From NCBI GenBank assembly GCA_022564135.1, contig JADFLZ010000085.1, positions 1 to 7,884 of the forward strand: 7,884 nucleotides of DNA, written 5' to 3'. Made by a program: the position numbers and the translations under genes. The stretch is from Candidatus Zixiibacteriota bacterium (GTDB taxonomy: Bacteria > Zixibacteria > MSB-5A5 > GN15 > FEB-12). Below, in pieces: positions 5,682 to 7,884 of this stretch; positions within the stretch are counted from its first letter, which is position 1; every line of letters begins with the position of its first letter. The notes beneath the pieces are model-generated. The model was not told the origin of the DNA and ran no database searches. It saw only the letters and a program-made list of their open reading frames with translations.

Positions 5682-6494
5682 TTATCCTTTACCCATATAG
5701 CCGCGCTCTATACCAAGAATAACTTTGAGCGCTGTGGCCACAATCCCTAAGCCAATGCCGATTACAATTGCCCTCTGGGCGGCCAGGTTGGGCACGTTCA
5801 TTACCCAGGCCGAAGTTTTGGCCAGATATTCTCCCCAGGGACCGGGTGTGAATCTAAGCATGACAATCAGAGCCGCAATCAGCAGCAAAGTTGCCAGCAG
5901 GTTTCTGGCCCGAAAGGCCCGGTAAGATGCCGAGGTGATAAAAAAGGCCAGTAAAGCAAACATGGTAGCTTGAAGAGGTATCATAATATAATCAAAAAAG
6001 TGGACAAACATCTGGTTGGTCAGACCTTCGGCAGTATAGAATTTGAATTCCCAGGAGCTGTCAAAAATTGCCAGCAGTGAAAAAACAATCAAAAGACCGA
6101 GACCGCTTAATAACTTCATGTTTCTATTAGCCGTCTGGCCCATGAAGCCCTGCAGAAACATCCACAAAGCAACCAGGAAAACTGTTATCGCCAGAAAATA
6201 GCTCCAGAGCGAAGCGCCCTCGGTGATAGCAGTAAACCCAAAAAACATCATCATTACCAGACTTGCCAGAGTAACCAGCGGATATTCCCAATTTTCTTTG
6301 CGGCTGTTAATTTTAGCCACAGAGACTTGAACTAATGACCAGAGCCCAAGCGCCAGCGCAAAAATTCCAATAATGACAATCCAGTCGAGCAAAAAGCCTT
6401 TGACAATTTCAGAATTTTCGTGTGGTACGAAATACTGAATGACCATCAGCGTGCCAAAAACAAAAACGAGTATGAGTGGTAACTGTCTTTTCAT
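5682..6494 (-). CDS. Polytopic membrane protein (about 8 helices), function unknown
   Basis: The 270-residue product is highly hydrophobic. Segments lie near 5-23, 37-57, 72-90, 97-114, 128-144, 165-187, 197-214 and 240-261. The N-terminus (MKRQLPLILV) is a typical uncleaved first helix. Recognisable stretches are YRAFRARNLL (191-200), a basic cytoplasmic-looking loop, and LGIERGYMGKG at the C-terminus (260-270). No transporter, permease or enzyme signature is evident, and it does not visibly align with the 266-residue neighbour. The gene starts 12 bases after the stop of the fibronectin-domain gene, with only a weak CGGAT ahead of the ATG, and ends 11 bases before the 289-residue gene. Co-transcription and membership of one membrane complex are inferred from this packing. 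Confidence 0.85.
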   Translation of the reverse strand: MKRQLPLILVFVFGTLMVIQYFVPHENSEIVKGFLLDWIVIIGIFALALGLWSLVQVSVAKINSRKENWEYPLVTLASLVMMMFFGFTAITEGASLWSYFLAITVFLVALWMFLQGFMGQTANRNMKLLSGLGLLIVFSLLAIFDSSWEFKFYTAEGLTNQMFVHFFDYIMIPLQATMFALLAFFITSASYRAFRARNLLATLLLIAALIVMLRFTPGPWGEYLAKTSAWVMNVPNLAAQRAIVIGIGLGIVATALKVILGIERGYMGKG

Positions 6495-6506
6495 AATTTA
6501 TCCGTA

Positions 6507-7781
6507 CTAATCAATAACCTCAAACCAGCTTTTAAACGTTTCACCATATTCAGGGAAAATATTTATCAAAAGGATACCGACAATGGCGCTGACCAGCAAA
6601 ACGGCTTTGGCATAGTCCTGAGCTTTAAGAGAGCCTAATAATTCCGGCTCGCGACCGAGATAGGCCGATGCCGCAAACAGTTCTTCTCCAATTAAAGTAT
6701 AGTCACAGGCGACAAAGAAAAACGGAATCTGCGGGATTTCATCTGTGCCCGCTATCTGTATGGAGCCGGCAACTGCGCCGGTTTCGGCAAGTATCAGCGA
6801 CTCGGCAAAGAATTTACCCATATAAACGTTTGTAGCCGGCAGGTCACGCATGATGATACCGTTAACCGCGCCTACATAAGCAAACTGGGAATTGGTTATG
6901 AAATGTACTATGTCATCTTTATAGGCTTCGGGACGACCGGCATCTATAAAGGCTGACTTGACAACTTCCTGGGCCACGGCCATGACAATCGGGTCATAGC
7001 AGGGAACATTTAACTCAGTCTGATACTCAGCAACTTTTTTAGCTACTCGTCCTAAAATTGTAAATGAGGCAATAGTAGCAATATCAGCAGCCGACCCTAA
7101 CCCCAACACATACAGAATAGGCCGGCCCATTTCGGTAGCGCGGCCGATTGCTTCATCGACAGCTTCGATGCCTGCCAGAGGCCGTACATATAAGTCCATT
7201 CCCTTTTTGGCGAGTTGTACAAAAATCATAGTAAGAATAGTAAAAATCAAAATAGCAATAAGCACAGTTATCAAGCCGGAATTAAACCACTGGCCAGAAC
7301 TTTGCACCGGGCCGACGATTTCGGAAGTTGAAAAGATATCAGCGTCTGTGGTCATAGCTTCAACGCGGTAATAATAGTCGGTGTTGTCAGAGAAATAACC
7401 TTCCGAGTTTCTGTCAATGGCACTTGAATTTTCATGAGAATTTGCGCCGAGAGGCTCCAAACCGACAGAATCAAAAGGACCATCGGGTGACTCGGATTTA
7501 AGTATGCGATAGCTGATAACGCTTTTAGCGCCGGCGCCGTCATCGGCGGAAAGTGTCCATTCAATGGTAATCGAATGACCATGGTCGTTGTCGGTGTCAA
7601 AAGCTTTCAGGTCGGTTACCTGAGCGGGGGCAGCTATGGCCGGAATCGAATCAGCCGGAGTGTCGGAGTCGCTGTTCGCCTGTGCAAATGCAGATGATGA
7701 AATCGAAACCAATAAAAATGAGCATACCAAAACTAATAGCAGTACTCTTGATGCTCTCATTTTCTCCAAGTAGTTTCTCAT
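6507..7781 (-). CDS. Fibronectin type III membrane protein with DUF6754-like cytoplasmic domain
   Basis: The 424-residue product starts with a signal peptide (basic n-region to residue 12, hydrophobic 13-28, likely cleavage after AFA at 31-33). Residues 52-158 read as one fibronectin III domain: PAQVTDLKAFD, SITIEWTLSADDG, SYRILKSESPDGPF and DNTDYYYRVEAM are the typical strands. A membrane helix follows at 168-190, then KKGMDLYVR, so residues 191-390 face the cytoplasm. This part (AIGRATEMGRPILYVLGLGS 211-230, NVYMGKFFAESLILAETG 318-335, FFFVACDYTLIGEELFAASA 354-373) matches my memory of the DUF6754 family, whose function is unknown; a profile search would settle it. A last hydrophobic segment at 391-409 precedes a short acidic end. 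The ATG overlaps the stop of the upstream gene by one base (TAATG), which implies coupled translation. Confidence 0.88.
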   Translation of the reverse strand: MRNYLEKMRASRVLLLVLVCSFLLVSISSSAFAQANSDSDTPADSIPAIAAPAQVTDLKAFDTDNDHGHSITIEWTLSADDGAGAKSVISYRILKSESPDGPFDSVGLEPLGANSHENSSAIDRNSEGYFSDNTDYYYRVEAMTTDADIFSTSEIVGPVQSSGQWFNSGLITVLIAILIFTILTMIFVQLAKKGMDLYVRPLAGIEAVDEAIGRATEMGRPILYVLGLGSAADIATIASFTILGRVAKKVAEYQTELNVPCYDPIVMAVAQEVVKSAFIDAGRPEAYKDDIVHFITNSQFAYVGAVNGIIMRDLPATNVYMGKFFAESLILAETGAVAGSIQIAGTDEIPQIPFFFVACDYTLIGEELFAASAYLGREPELLGSLKAQDYAKAVLLVSAIVGILLINIFPEYGETFKSWFEVID

Positions 7782-7884
7782 TATCTTAAAATATGCAACC
7801 AGTCACCCAACAGAAAATCAACGCGTCCGATCAGCAGTGACATTCTGCTCATGACAGTGTAACCAAACGAGGCGCCAAAAGTAA
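7781..7884 (-). CDS. C-terminal end of a polytopic membrane protein, paralogue of the 266-residue gene
   Basis: Only the last 33 residues and the stop are in the window; the gene continues beyond the right edge. The frame reads TFGASFGYTVMSRMSLLIGR then VDFLLGDWLHILR and TAA at 7783-7781. Residues 1-24 of this fragment match residues 183-206 of the 266-residue protein at 15 of 24 positions, with several conservative changes besides. The fragment stops soon after the shared motif and so lacks the seventh helix and hydrophilic tail of its paralogue. The stop overlaps the next start as TAATG. The short length keeps the family assignment dependent on the shared motif, but its frame, density of identities and tight coupling make it convincing. 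Confidence 0.82.
   Translation of the reverse strand, partial: TFGASFGYTVMSRMSLLIGRVDFLLGDWLHILR

Noticed and set aside
1..7884. CRISPR arrays, tRNA or rRNA genes, insertion sequences
   Set aside because: No regularly spaced repeats, no cloverleaf-like segments, no transposase and no terminal inverted repeats with target duplications were seen.

Overview
The window is bacterial DNA with all convincing genes on the minus strand. It falls into three parts: an energy-metabolism pair at the left, a short basic-protein gene with its own control signals in the middle, and a run of membrane-protein genes of unknown function at the right. Long AT-rich gaps, sigma70-like signals and a two-domain-plus PEP-utilising dikinase fit an uncultured, probably anaerobic bacterium. 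My guess is an FCB-type lineage such as candidate phylum Zixibacteria, but this rests on general impression and is low confidence.

Left (1-3039): the 5' end of a probable ADP-forming acyl-CoA synthetase (minus strand, cut by the window edge) lies downstream of a complete pyruvate, phosphate dikinase gene. Together they suggest PPi/AMP-linked pyruvate metabolism and ATP recovery during acetate formation. The dikinase is unusual: it has an N-terminal extension of about 57 residues with an AT-hook-like core (RGRP), and a lysine-rich C-terminal tail.

Middle (3040-3989): a 114-residue basic protein with a tandem 15-residue repeat. It has a near-consensus promoter whose -10/-35 spacer contains a perfect inverted repeat (a candidate operator), and it ends in a clear hairpin terminator. 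Upstream is about 340 bases of AT-rich DNA with no supported gene, a 7-bp hairpin, an orphan Shine-Dalgarno-like motif and a weak terminator.

Right (3990-7884): five genes in the same direction with gaps of 10-12 bases or a one-base overlap, so very probably one operon that begins outside the window. In transcription order they are: the C-terminal end of a polytopic membrane protein; a secreted-then-anchored fibronectin III protein with a cytoplasmic domain resembling DUF6754; an about 8-helix membrane protein; a protein with an extracytoplasmic alpha/beta domain held by one helix at each end; and a 7-helix membrane protein. The first and last genes are paralogues (15 of 24 residues identical over the shared motif). 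The set looks like an undescribed multi-subunit envelope complex. I recognise no catalytic motif in it and assign no function.
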